From Alcaligenaceae bacterium (GTDB taxonomy: Bacteria > Pseudomonadota > Gammaproteobacteria > Burkholderiales > Burkholderiaceae_B), in the NCBI GenBank assembly GCA_012512545.1, contig JAAZDZ010000458.1:1-6000 (forward strand): a stretch of DNA of 6,000 bases, read 5' to 3'. Each line of letters opens with the position of its first letter. Position 1 is the first letter of the stretch. Made by a program: the position numbers and the translations under genes. This document shows positions 1 through 6,000 of the stretch, one piece after another. The notes beneath the pieces are model-generated. The model was given only the letters and a program-made list of their open reading frames with translations. It was not told the origin of the DNA and made no database searches.

Positions 1-1131
1 AAGCAGGCCCAGAGCCGGGTAAAAGCCCTGGCCCGCATGGAAAAGCTCGCGCCCATTCATGCGGAATCAGGCATTGATATCCGCATTCCCGAACCCGACT
101 CCATGCCCGACCCCCTGCTGGTACTCGATGATGTCAGCACGGGGTATCAGCAGGCCGATGGCACGACTCGGGAAGTGCTGAAAAACGTCACCCTTATGGT
201 GCGAGGCGGGGGCCGCATCGGCATTCTGGGCGTAAATGGCGCGGGTAAAAGTACCCTGATCAAAACATTATGCGAGGAACTGCCTGTATTGAATGGCAGG
301 CGGAATGCTTCGCGCGGCCTGGAGATCGGCTATTTCGCCCAGCATCAGCTCGATATGCTGGATGCGGCCTCTACGCCATTGCAGCACATGCTGCGCATTG
401 AGCCGCAGACACGGGAAGTTGAGTTGCGCAGCTACCTGGGCAGCTTTGGCTTCAGCGGTGACACGGTCAACAACCTGGTCGGCCCCATGTCGGGTGGCGA
501 AAAAGCGCGCCTGGCCCTGGCGCTGATTGTGCGGCGCAAGCCGAATCTATTGCTGCTGGACGAACCCAGCAACCACCTGGACGTCGAAACCCGCGAAGCT
601 CTGGCTGCCGCCCTGGCTGAATTCGGCGGCAGCATGCTGCTGGTTTCCCATGACCGCCATCTGCTGCGCACCACGGTTGACAGCTTCTGGATTGTTGCCG
701 ACGGCACTGTGAGCGAATTCGATGGCGACCTGGAAGACTACCGCCAATGGCTGGCCGAACGCGGCAGCCAGCAGCGCGCCCAGGAACGCGACAACCGTGC
801 CGCCCAAGCCGGGCAGCAGGGCACGCCTGCCGTAGATCGTCGCGCTCAGCGACGCCAGGAAGCCGAAACCCGCCAGCAGCGCGCCGCCAAACGTCGACCC
901 CTGGAAAAAAACCTTTCAAAAGTAGAAACGGAGATGGAACGCGCCGCCGCACGCATGGCCGAGCTGGACGTTATCATTGCCGACGCCGATCTCTACAGCG
1001 ATGAGCGTCGCGATGAACGGCTGCGCGTGCTGAACGAACATGGCGAGCTCACCCGCCGCCACGGCGAACTCGAAGAAGAATGGCTGACTCTGCAAGAAGC
1101 CCTGGAAACCATCGACCAGGAATTCGCCTGA
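1..1131 (+). CDS. yheS: ABC-F family ATPase, YheS type (C-terminal part; 5' end outside window)
   Basis: This is a soluble ABC-F protein with two ATPase domains and no membrane part; the family acts on ribosomes, and the exact role of YheS is not well settled. The frame is open from base 1, so the ATG at 37 is internal and the first ATPase domain lies left of the window. Residues are numbered here from that ATG. The inter-domain linker ends near residue 12. The second ATPase domain spans about 27-240, with Walker A GVNGAGKST (65-73), signature SGGEKAR (152-158), Walker B LLLLDEP with catalytic Glu176, and switch His205. All ATPase residues are intact. A charged linker (243-290) leads to a C-terminal coiled-coil extension (about 288-362) whose LYSDERR and EEEWL-Q-AL pattern resembles the end of E. 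coli YheS as I recall it. The stop is TGA at 1129-1131. The gene converges on uvrD with a 24-nt gap. ABC-F membership is very sure; the YheS subfamily call is likely. Confidence 0.93.
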   Translation, partial: KQAQSRVKALARMEKLAPIHAESGIDIRIPEPDSMPDPLLVLDDVSTGYQQADGTTREVLKNVTLMVRGGGRIGILGVNGAGKSTLIKTLCEELPVLNGRRNASRGLEIGYFAQHQLDMLDAASTPLQHMLRIEPQTREVELRSYLGSFGFSGDTVNNLVGPMSGGEKARLALALIVRRKPNLLLLDEPSNHLDVETREALAAALAEFGGSMLLVSHDRHLLRTTVDSFWIVADGTVSEFDGDLEDYRQWLAERGSQQRAQERDNRAAQAGQQGTPAVDRRAQRRQEAETRQQRAAKRRPLEKNLSKVETEMERAAARMAELDVIIADADLYSDERRDERLRVLNEHGELTRRHGELEEEWLTLQEALETIDQEFA

Positions 1132-1137
1132 CACCTA

Positions 1138-1156
1138 AATGGGGTCAGACCCCATT
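1138..1156. repeat. Perfect 9-bp inverted repeat between convergent stop codons
   Basis: AATGGGGTC (1138-1146), a single A (1147) and GACCCCATT (1148-1156) form a perfect dyad. As RNA it can fold into an 8-bp stem with a 3-nt loop on either strand. It fills most of the 24-nt gap between the yheS stop (1129-1131) and the uvrD stop (1158-1156) and overlaps the last base of the uvrD stop. Neither side has a run of T, so it is not a textbook intrinsic terminator, although the position suits a bidirectional transcript end or 3'-end stabiliser. The GGGGTCAGACCCC core also looks like a dispersed REP-type palindrome. That is my recollection of similar motifs in proteobacteria and cannot be tested from this window, where it occurs once. 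Confidence 0.7.
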
Positions 1157-3432
1157 CAAGCGATGATTTCCAGGCGGGCGACTCCCAGCGCCAGGGTTTT
1201 CATGCCGACATCGCGGAACTGGATTTGCGCCTGGGCGTCCGTGCCGGCGCCGCTGAGCGAGAGTACGGTGCCTTCGCCAAAGCGTGCGTGGCGCACGCCG
1301 GTGCCAATGCGAAATTCCTGGCTGCCCACTGTAACACCTGTGGTTACCGACCTGACGGGCGTGGGCGCCATGCTGGAAGCGCCTGCGGCAAAGCCCCTGC
1401 CCCGGCGGAAAGCGCCGCCCCAGGCAGCGGTGCCCGCCGCCGCGATATGAGAGGATTCGCGCGGAGACAGCCATTTCAGGTGCTCTTCGGGAATTTCCTC
1501 AAGAAAGCGGGACCGCAGGGCGTAGCGTGTCTGGCCATGCAGCATGCGGCTTTGCGCCAGGGTGAGATACAGGCGTTCGCGAGCGCGGGTGATGGCCACA
1601 TACATGAGGCGCCGCTCTTCTTCGAGCCCGGCTGATTCCAGCAGGCTGTTTTCGTGCGGAAACAACCCTTCTTCCAGCCCGGTAATGAAAACGACATCGA
1701 ATTCCAGCCCTTTGGCAGCATGCACTGTCATAAGCTGCACGGCTTCTTCCGAAGCCGACGCCTGGTTCTCGCCTGCTTCCAGCGAAGCATGGGACAGAAA
1801 AGCAGCCAGCGGCGACATGGCGGTGGCCGCTGCGCCGGGAAAGGCGGCTTCGTCTTCGCTGACAGGGATGTCTATCGCCCTGCCAGCCGGCAAGCCGTCG
1901 TAGCCCTCTTCGCTGCTGAATACGGTGGCGGCATTCACCAGTTCCTGCAGGTTTTCCAGGCGGTCCTGGCCTTCGCGATCGGCCTCGTAGTGCGCGGCCA
2001 GGCCGCTTTCCCGCACGACCTGTTCGATGAGTTCGGGCAAGGTCAGCGCCTGGGCGTCATGCGCCAGGCTTTGAATCAGCGAAGCAAAACGGGCCACTGC
2101 GGCGCCCGCCCTGCCCGGCACCAGAGGCGATGCCCGGTACAGGCTGCTGCCTTGTTCCCGGGCGATATCGGTGAGCTGCTCGACACTGCGCGCGCCGATA
2201 CCCCGGGTGGGGAAGTTCACTACCCGCAACCAGGAGGTATCGTCGTGCGGGTTATCGAGCAGGCGCAGATAAGCCAGCGCATGCTTGATTTCCTGGCGTT
2301 CAAAAAAACGCAGGCCGCCATAGACACGATAGGGAATTCGCGCCGAGAACAAAGCGTGTTCCAGCACCCGCGATTGCGCGTTACTGCGGTAAAGCAGCGC
2401 GATTTCGCTGCGGCTGCGCCCATCGTTCACCAAGGCGCGGATTTCTTCCAGCACCCACTGGGCTTCCAGGAGATCGGACGCCTGCTCTGTCACCCGGATA
2501 GGCTCGCCATGGCCTTGTTCCGTCCAGAGGTTTTTGCCCAGACGCCCGGTATTGTTTTCAATCAGGGCGTTGGCGGCATCAAGAATATGCCCATACGAAC
2601 GGTAATTCTGCTCAAGCCGGATAACGTTTCCGTGGGCGTAATCGCGTTCGAAATCAGCCATATTGCCCACATTCGCGCCACGAAATGCGTAAATGGACTG
2701 GTCGTCATCGCCCACGGCGAACACGGCCGCCCCGCCCCCTGCCAGCAGGGTGATCCACTTGTACTGCAGGGTGTTGGTGTCCTGGAATTCGTCGATCAGA
2801 ATATGGCGGAAGCGGCGCTGGTAGTGCTCGCGCACTGGCGCGTTGTTCTTCAACAGTTCGTAAGCGCGCAACAGAAGCTCGGCGAAATCCACCACCCCTT
2901 CGCGTTCGCACTGGGCCTGATAAAGCTCGTAAATTTCCACCATACGGCGCCGGAAGGCATCGTGCGCTTCCACAGCATGCGGCCGCAGCCCTTCTTCCTT
3001 GGCCCCGCTGATAAAGCGCTGCACATCGCGCGGCGGGAATTTTTCGTCGTCGATATTGCTGGCCTTCAGCAAACGCCTGATGGCCGCGAGCTGATCCTGG
3101 CTGTCGAGAATCTGGAAGGTCTGCGGCAGCCCCGCATCGCGGTGATGCGCCCGCAACAGACGGTTGCACAAGCCATGGAACGTGCCTACCCACATGCCGC
3201 GTGTGTTGATCGGCAGCAGACTGGTGAGCCGGGTCAGCAGTTCGCGGGCGGATTTGTTGGTAAAGGTCACGGCCAGAACGCCGCCCGGGCTGACCTGGCC
3301 AGTTTGCACCAGCCAGGCGATACGGGTAGTGAGCACGCGGGTTTTACCGCTACCCGCTCCAGCCAGTACCAAAGCATGTTTAGCAGGAAGCTGGACGGCT
3401 TCCTGCTGTTGTGGATTCAGCCCTTCTATCAT
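1156..3432 (-). CDS. uvrD: DNA helicase II, UvrD (superfamily 1A 3'-5' helicase)
   Basis: UvrD unwinds DNA 3' to 5' using ATP, removing the cut strand in nucleotide excision and methyl-directed mismatch repair and clearing RecA from DNA. The 758 residues carry every SF1A motif: Q motif (LNPQQQEAV, 5-13), motif I GAGSGKT (25-31), Ia (55-64), TFHG (84-87), motif II IDEFQDTN (213-220), III GDDDQSIYAFRGA (241-253), IV (271-279), V TVHAAKGLEFD (569-579) and VI YVAITRARERLYL (611-623). FLSHASLEAGE (545-555) and the C-terminal Tudor-like domain (about 707-758, VRHARFGEGTV) match UvrD/PcrA rather than Rep. It is longer than the 720-residue E. coli protein because of an Ala/acidic segment near 511-540 and a Gly/Ala-rich linker near 660-705. 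Motif Ia reads TNKSA where TNKAA is usual. The ATG at 3432 sits 4 residues before the Q motif, overlaps the desaturase stop by 4 nt and has no clear Shine-Dalgarno, which suggests coupling. Confidence 0.96.
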   Translation of the reverse strand: MIEGLNPQQQEAVQLPAKHALVLAGAGSGKTRVLTTRIAWLVQTGQVSPGGVLAVTFTNKSARELLTRLTSLLPINTRGMWVGTFHGLCNRLLRAHHRDAGLPQTFQILDSQDQLAAIRRLLKASNIDDEKFPPRDVQRFISGAKEEGLRPHAVEAHDAFRRRMVEIYELYQAQCEREGVVDFAELLLRAYELLKNNAPVREHYQRRFRHILIDEFQDTNTLQYKWITLLAGGGAAVFAVGDDDQSIYAFRGANVGNMADFERDYAHGNVIRLEQNYRSYGHILDAANALIENNTGRLGKNLWTEQGHGEPIRVTEQASDLLEAQWVLEEIRALVNDGRSRSEIALLYRSNAQSRVLEHALFSARIPYRVYGGLRFFERQEIKHALAYLRLLDNPHDDTSWLRVVNFPTRGIGARSVEQLTDIAREQGSSLYRASPLVPGRAGAAVARFASLIQSLAHDAQALTLPELIEQVVRESGLAAHYEADREGQDRLENLQELVNAATVFSSEEGYDGLPAGRAIDIPVSEDEAAFPGAAATAMSPLAAFLSHASLEAGENQASASEEAVQLMTVHAAKGLEFDVVFITGLEEGLFPHENSLLESAGLEEERRLMYVAITRARERLYLTLAQSRMLHGQTRYALRSRFLEEIPEEHLKWLSPRESSHIAAAGTAAWGGAFRRGRGFAAGASSMAPTPVRSVTTGVTVGSQEFRIGTGVRHARFGEGTVLSLSGAGTDAQAQIQFRDVGMKTLALGVARLEIIA
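3429..3432 (-). other. ATGA stop-start overlap, desaturase to uvrD
   Basis: Read on the minus strand, these four bases are ATGA: the ATG begins uvrD and the TGA ends the desaturase. No purine-rich Shine-Dalgarno lies just before this ATG (the preceding bases read CTACGCGGC), so uvrD translation probably depends on ribosomes finishing the desaturase. The overlap is direct observation; coupling is inference from this well-known arrangement. Confidence 0.85.
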
Positions 3433-4628
3433 GCCGCGTAGCGGCGCAGACGCAAGGCGAATTGCTCCAGACTTTCAATGCCGCTTTGCTGGGCACGTGA
3501 GCACCATTCCTGCAGATCGGCCAATAGTTGTTCGCTGCTGGCGCTGGAGCTTTCCCAGAGGCGGGCGAGTTCAGCGCGCATTTTCACCATGGTGGAAAGC
3601 GATTCGTGCTGCGCCAGCGCAGACTCGATTTCAGCCCGTTGCGCAGGCGCCAGTTTGTCGTCGTCGCGGGCCAGCAGCTTCTGAGCGCGCTGCAGCAGGG
3701 CGATGTTGGCGGTATCGCTGGCGGAATCCTTCAGGGAATGAAGTTCCTGCGCGGCAGCCTTGCGCACCATGCGGGTGTACTTGGCCAGAATTTCGTAGCG
3801 GTGTGTGATGACCGCCTGCAAGGTGGCGAGATCGACTGCGCTTTTGGAGGCTTCGACCTTCAGGCGCGGGGCGACCCGGCGAATGGTGGCCAGCTTGAAA
3901 AACGCCAGGGTGCGGATATACAGCCAGCCGATATCGAATTCCCACCACTTGGCGGAAAAACGGCATGACGTGCCATGGGCATGGTGGTTGTTATGCAGTT
4001 CTTCGCCGCCGATGATAATGCCCACCGGAAATACGTTGGTGCTGGTGTCGGGGCTGGAATAGTTGCGATAGCCGATATAGTGGCCCAGGCCGTTTACGAC
4101 GCCCGCCGCCCAGAAAGGAATCCAGGCCATCTGGATGGCCCAGACGGTAAGCCCCAGGACGCCGAACAGGGCGAGATCAATACCCAGCATGATGAGAATG
4201 CCCAGGGCGCTGTGGCGCGAATACAGATTGCGTTCGAGCCAGTCGTCGGGGGTGCCATGACCAAAGCGCTTGAGTGTTTCGGCGTTGGCGGCTTCGTCGC
4301 GATAGAGTTCGGCGCCACGGAAGAACACCTTGCTGATGCCGTAGACCAGCGGCGAATGAGGATCGCCTTCGCGTTCGACATAAGCGTGGTGCTTGCGATG
4401 GATGGAGACCCATTCCTTGGTGACCATGCCGGTGGTCAGCCACAGCCAGAAGCGAAAGAAATGCATGACCGCGGGGTGAAGATCGACCCCGCGATGCGCC
4501 TGGCTGCGATGCAGAAAGACTGTCACCGAGACAATGGTGATGTGCGTCAGCCCCAAGGTAATGAGGGCGACTTGCCACCATGACAATTGAAGAAGGCCGC
4601 CAGCCAGATAATGAAAGACTTGGTCCAT
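3429..4628 (-). CDS. Membrane fatty acid desaturase (DesA-like, acyl delta-9 type)
   Basis: This is an integral-membrane di-iron desaturase that inserts a cis double bond in acyl chains, raising membrane fluidity. The three histidine boxes are intact: HRSQAH (40-45), HRKHH (77-81) and HNNHH (212-216), with the accessory N179-x3-H183 and H91 also present. Hydrophobic stretches near 17-39, 55-70, 140-160 and 162-182 fit the usual four membrane passes. Residues from about 245 to 399 form a long soluble, charged, helical tail. The total of 399 is close to Pseudomonas aeruginosa DesA (about 394), which desaturates phospholipid acyl chains; whether this enzyme uses phospholipid or acyl-CoA cannot be read from sequence. 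The ATG at 4628 is chosen because, back to an in-frame TGA at 4724-4722, there is no other ATG, GTG or TTG; its Shine-Dalgarno is weak. The TGA stop (3431-3429) overlaps the uvrD ATG. The family is certain, the substrate is not. Confidence 0.93.
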   Translation of the reverse strand: MDQVFHYLAGGLLQLSWWQVALITLGLTHITIVSVTVFLHRSQAHRGVDLHPAVMHFFRFWLWLTTGMVTKEWVSIHRKHHAYVEREGDPHSPLVYGISKVFFRGAELYRDEAANAETLKRFGHGTPDDWLERNLYSRHSALGILIMLGIDLALFGVLGLTVWAIQMAWIPFWAAGVVNGLGHYIGYRNYSSPDTSTNVFPVGIIIGGEELHNNHHAHGTSCRFSAKWWEFDIGWLYIRTLAFFKLATIRRVAPRLKVEASKSAVDLATLQAVITHRYEILAKYTRMVRKAAAQELHSLKDSASDTANIALLQRAQKLLARDDDKLAPAQRAEIESALAQHESLSTMVKMRAELARLWESSSASSEQLLADLQEWCSRAQQSGIESLEQFALRLRRYAA

Positions 4629-4675
4629 ATTGGGTAAGTACGGTTCCCCGTTTTGTAAGAATCCTGAAAATTTTA

Positions 4676-4695
4676 CCCTGGATGAACGTCCAGGG
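4676..4695 (-). terminator. Hairpin in the methyltransferase-desaturase gap, possible weak terminator
   Basis: The arms CCCTGGA (4676-4682) and TCCAGGG (4689-4695) pair perfectly over 7 bp around a 6-nt loop. On the minus strand the hairpin starts 43 nt after the methyltransferase TAA (4741-4739) and is followed by TAAAATTTTC, which is AT-rich but not a clean T run. It could end or attenuate the methyltransferase transcript before the desaturase, or lie in the desaturase leader. The rest of the 110-bp gap (4629-4738) shows no convincing -35/-10 pair that I can defend and no LexA box. Confidence 0.35.
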
Positions 4696-4738
4696 ATAGC
4701 GATATTACAGTTCGGTGTCTGTCAGTTGTGACGCCCTG

Positions 4739-6000
4739 TTACGGCTTGCGCCTTTGCAGCACGGCGGCGAAGAAGCCATCGGTGCCGTGCAGGTCTGGCC
4801 GCAACTGCAGATACGGCCCTTGCATGTCCAGGCCCGGGCAGCGATCCCTGGCAATGGCCGGGGCGTCCAGCAGCTCGAAATCGGCGTTGGCCTGCAAAAA
4901 GGCTTCCACCTGCTGTTCGTTTTCTTCCGGCAATAAAGAGCATGTGGCATACACCAGCCGCCCGCCGGGCGCCACACACGCCGACGCCTCCCGCAAAATG
5001 CGTTGCTGCAGCTGCTGGAATTCGCCCAGGGATTCGGGGTGCTGACGCCATTTGAGATCGGGATTGCGGCGTAAAGTTCCCAGGCCGGAACATGGAGCAT
5101 CGACCAGCACGCGCTGTGCCTTGCCTCTGAGCCGTTTGACCCGCTGATCAGTCGAAGGTTCGATCACCACAGGCACAATATTGGACAGGCCGCTGCGCGC
5201 AAAGCGCGGTTTGGCCCGCGCCAGCCGGGCTTGGGAAATATCAAAGGCATACAGCCTGCCGGTCGAACGCATCAGCGCCCCCAGCAGCAGTGTCTTGCCG
5301 CCTGCTCCGGCGCAGAAGTCGATAACCATTTCGCCGCGTTTGGGCGCCATCAGCGACACCAGAATCTGGCTGCCTTCGTCCTGGACTTCGATTTCACCCT
5401 TCTCGAATTGCGGCCAGCGCGTCACCGAAGGCCGACCCTTGAAACGGATGCCCCAGGGGCTGTACGGCGTGGCTTGCGGTTCAAAACGCGCCGCCGGGCC
5501 GCTCATGAAGCCAGCCATGACGTCTTCGCGCGTCACCTTCAGGGGGTTGACGCGGATATCAAGGGGCGCGGGCTGGTTCAAAGCCGCCACCAGACTGTCG
5601 CTGTCGGGCAGCGCTGCCAGTTTTTCGTCCAGCCAGTCTGGCAGGCTTTCGCGTATGGCGCGGGGCATGGCCTGCAAGTCTATGCGACGGATATGCTCAA
5701 GCCAGGCTTTTTCCTGGGCTTCAAGCCCGGGCTGCAGGAATTCAGCAGACCAGGTGGCATCCAGCCCCAGAATGGCCAGACGCCGCGCCGCCGGGCCGCT
5801 GCCGCTTTCCGCCAGATTGCGATAGCGCCGCAGATGGCGCAACACATTGAATACGGCTTCTGTCACTTCAGCGCGGTCGCGCACGCCCATTTTGGAATGG
5901 CTGCGCATCCAGCGCGACAGCACCTGATCGGCGGGATGCTGCCACTGCAGAATCTCGCCCAGCACACTGCGTACCTGTTCAATACGCGCAATGGCGGGAA
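4739..6000 (-). CDS. RsmB/NOP-family rRNA cytosine-5 methyltransferase (5' end outside window)
   Basis: This SAM-dependent enzyme methylates C5 of cytosine in RNA; E. coli RsmB modifies C967 of 16S rRNA. Residues are numbered from the GTG at 5965. That GTG is probably not the start: the frame stays open for 11 more codons (PAIARIEQVRS) to the window edge, reads as a continuous helix with what follows, and GTG has no good Shine-Dalgarno. The order is a helical, NusB-like RNA-binding region (to about 125), IRVNPLK (137-143), VQDEGSQ (194-200), SAM motif I DFCAGAGGKT (216-225), motif IV DAPCSGLGTLRRNPD (289-303, Cys292 for product release) and motif VI TCSLLPEENE (341-350, nucleophile Cys342). 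Both catalytic cysteines are present. The stop is TAA at 4741-4739, 110 bp before the desaturase on the same strand. It may be RsmB itself or one of the paralogues found beside it in betaproteobacteria, so I give no symbol. Confidence 0.92.
   Translation of the reverse strand, partial: PAIARIEQVRSVLGEILQWQHPADQVLSRWMRSHSKMGVRDRAEVTEAVFNVLRHLRRYRNLAESGSGPAARRLAILGLDATWSAEFLQPGLEAQEKAWLEHIRRIDLQAMPRAIRESLPDWLDEKLAALPDSDSLVAALNQPAPLDIRVNPLKVTREDVMAGFMSGPAARFEPQATPYSPWGIRFKGRPSVTRWPQFEKGEIEVQDEGSQILVSLMAPKRGEMVIDFCAGAGGKTLLLGALMRSTGRLYAFDISQARLARAKPRFARSGLSNIVPVVIEPSTDQRVKRLRGKAQRVLVDAPCSGLGTLRRNPDLKWRQHPESLGEFQQLQQRILREASACVAPGGRLVYATCSLLPEENEQQVEAFLQANADFELLDAPAIARDRCPGLDMQGPYLQLRPDLHGTDGFFAAVLQRRKP

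Noticed and set aside
37..39. ATG as the start of the ABC-F gene
   Set aside because: The frame is open to base 1 and the residues before it (KQAQSRVKALAR) are the inter-domain linker of an ABC-F protein, so this Met is internal.
1654..3441. 595-codon open frame on the plus strand, opposite uvrD
   Set aside because: It is codon-aligned with uvrD, so its stops could arise only from uvrD codons TTA, CTA or TCA, which are rare in GC-rich genes. The long open frame is a by-product of that bias. The protein shows no recognisable domain, whereas uvrD on the other strand carries every helicase motif.
3528..3968. Plus-strand open frames opposite the desaturase (also 3975-4583)
   Set aside because: They lie antisense to a gene with intact histidine boxes, have no recognisable motifs and follow from the codon bias of the real gene.
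4632..4678. GGGTAA ... TTACCC inverted repeat flanking the AT-rich leader, a possible alternative fold to the hairpin at 4676-4695
   Set aside because: The arms are only 6 bp and 35 nt apart; a match of this size is expected by chance in a gap of this length.
4707..4722. ACAG-N8-CTGT dyad in the gap upstream of the desaturase
   Set aside because: It resembles a LexA box at first sight, but the half-sites are in the wrong order (LexA needs CTGT-N8-ACAG). A 4-bp dyad is expected by chance.
5963..5965. GTG as the start codon of the rRNA methyltransferase
   Set aside because: The frame remains open upstream with family-like sequence and there is no convincing ribosome binding site, so the gene is treated as running off the window.

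Overview
The window holds four protein-coding genes packed tightly in GC-rich DNA. It reads as ordinary core chromosome of a betaproteobacterium, most likely Burkholderiales and possibly an Alcaligenaceae member such as the Bordetella/Achromobacter group. That placement is inferred from protein character and base composition, because no rRNA or other marker is present. There is no sign of phage, insertion sequences, CRISPR, tRNA or other accessory DNA.

Layout: positions 1-1131 (+) carry the C-terminal part of an ABC-F ATPase of the YheS type, whose start lies left of the window. It converges on a minus-strand gene set. Only 24 nt separate the two convergent stop codons, and they are almost filled by a perfect 9-bp inverted repeat. 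The minus-strand set reads, in order of transcription: an RsmB/NOP-family rRNA cytosine-5 methyltransferase (from beyond 6000 to 4739), a membrane fatty acid desaturase (4628-3429) and the UvrD-type DNA helicase II (3432-1156). The desaturase and uvrD overlap by 4 nt (ATGA), so they are almost certainly cotranscribed and probably translationally coupled. The 110-bp gap between the methyltransferase and the desaturase holds a small hairpin and an AT-rich stretch, and is the only place in the window where a terminator or promoter could sit upstream of the desaturase-uvrD pair.

The genes do not form one pathway. Three touch general housekeeping: translation (YheS, rRNA methylation), membrane lipid fluidity (desaturase) and DNA repair/replication (UvrD). 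I found no evidence of a previously undescribed system. The points most worth a second look are the inverted repeat between the convergent genes, the coupling of uvrD to a lipid desaturase with no visible LexA box, and the extra segment in UvrD domain 2.
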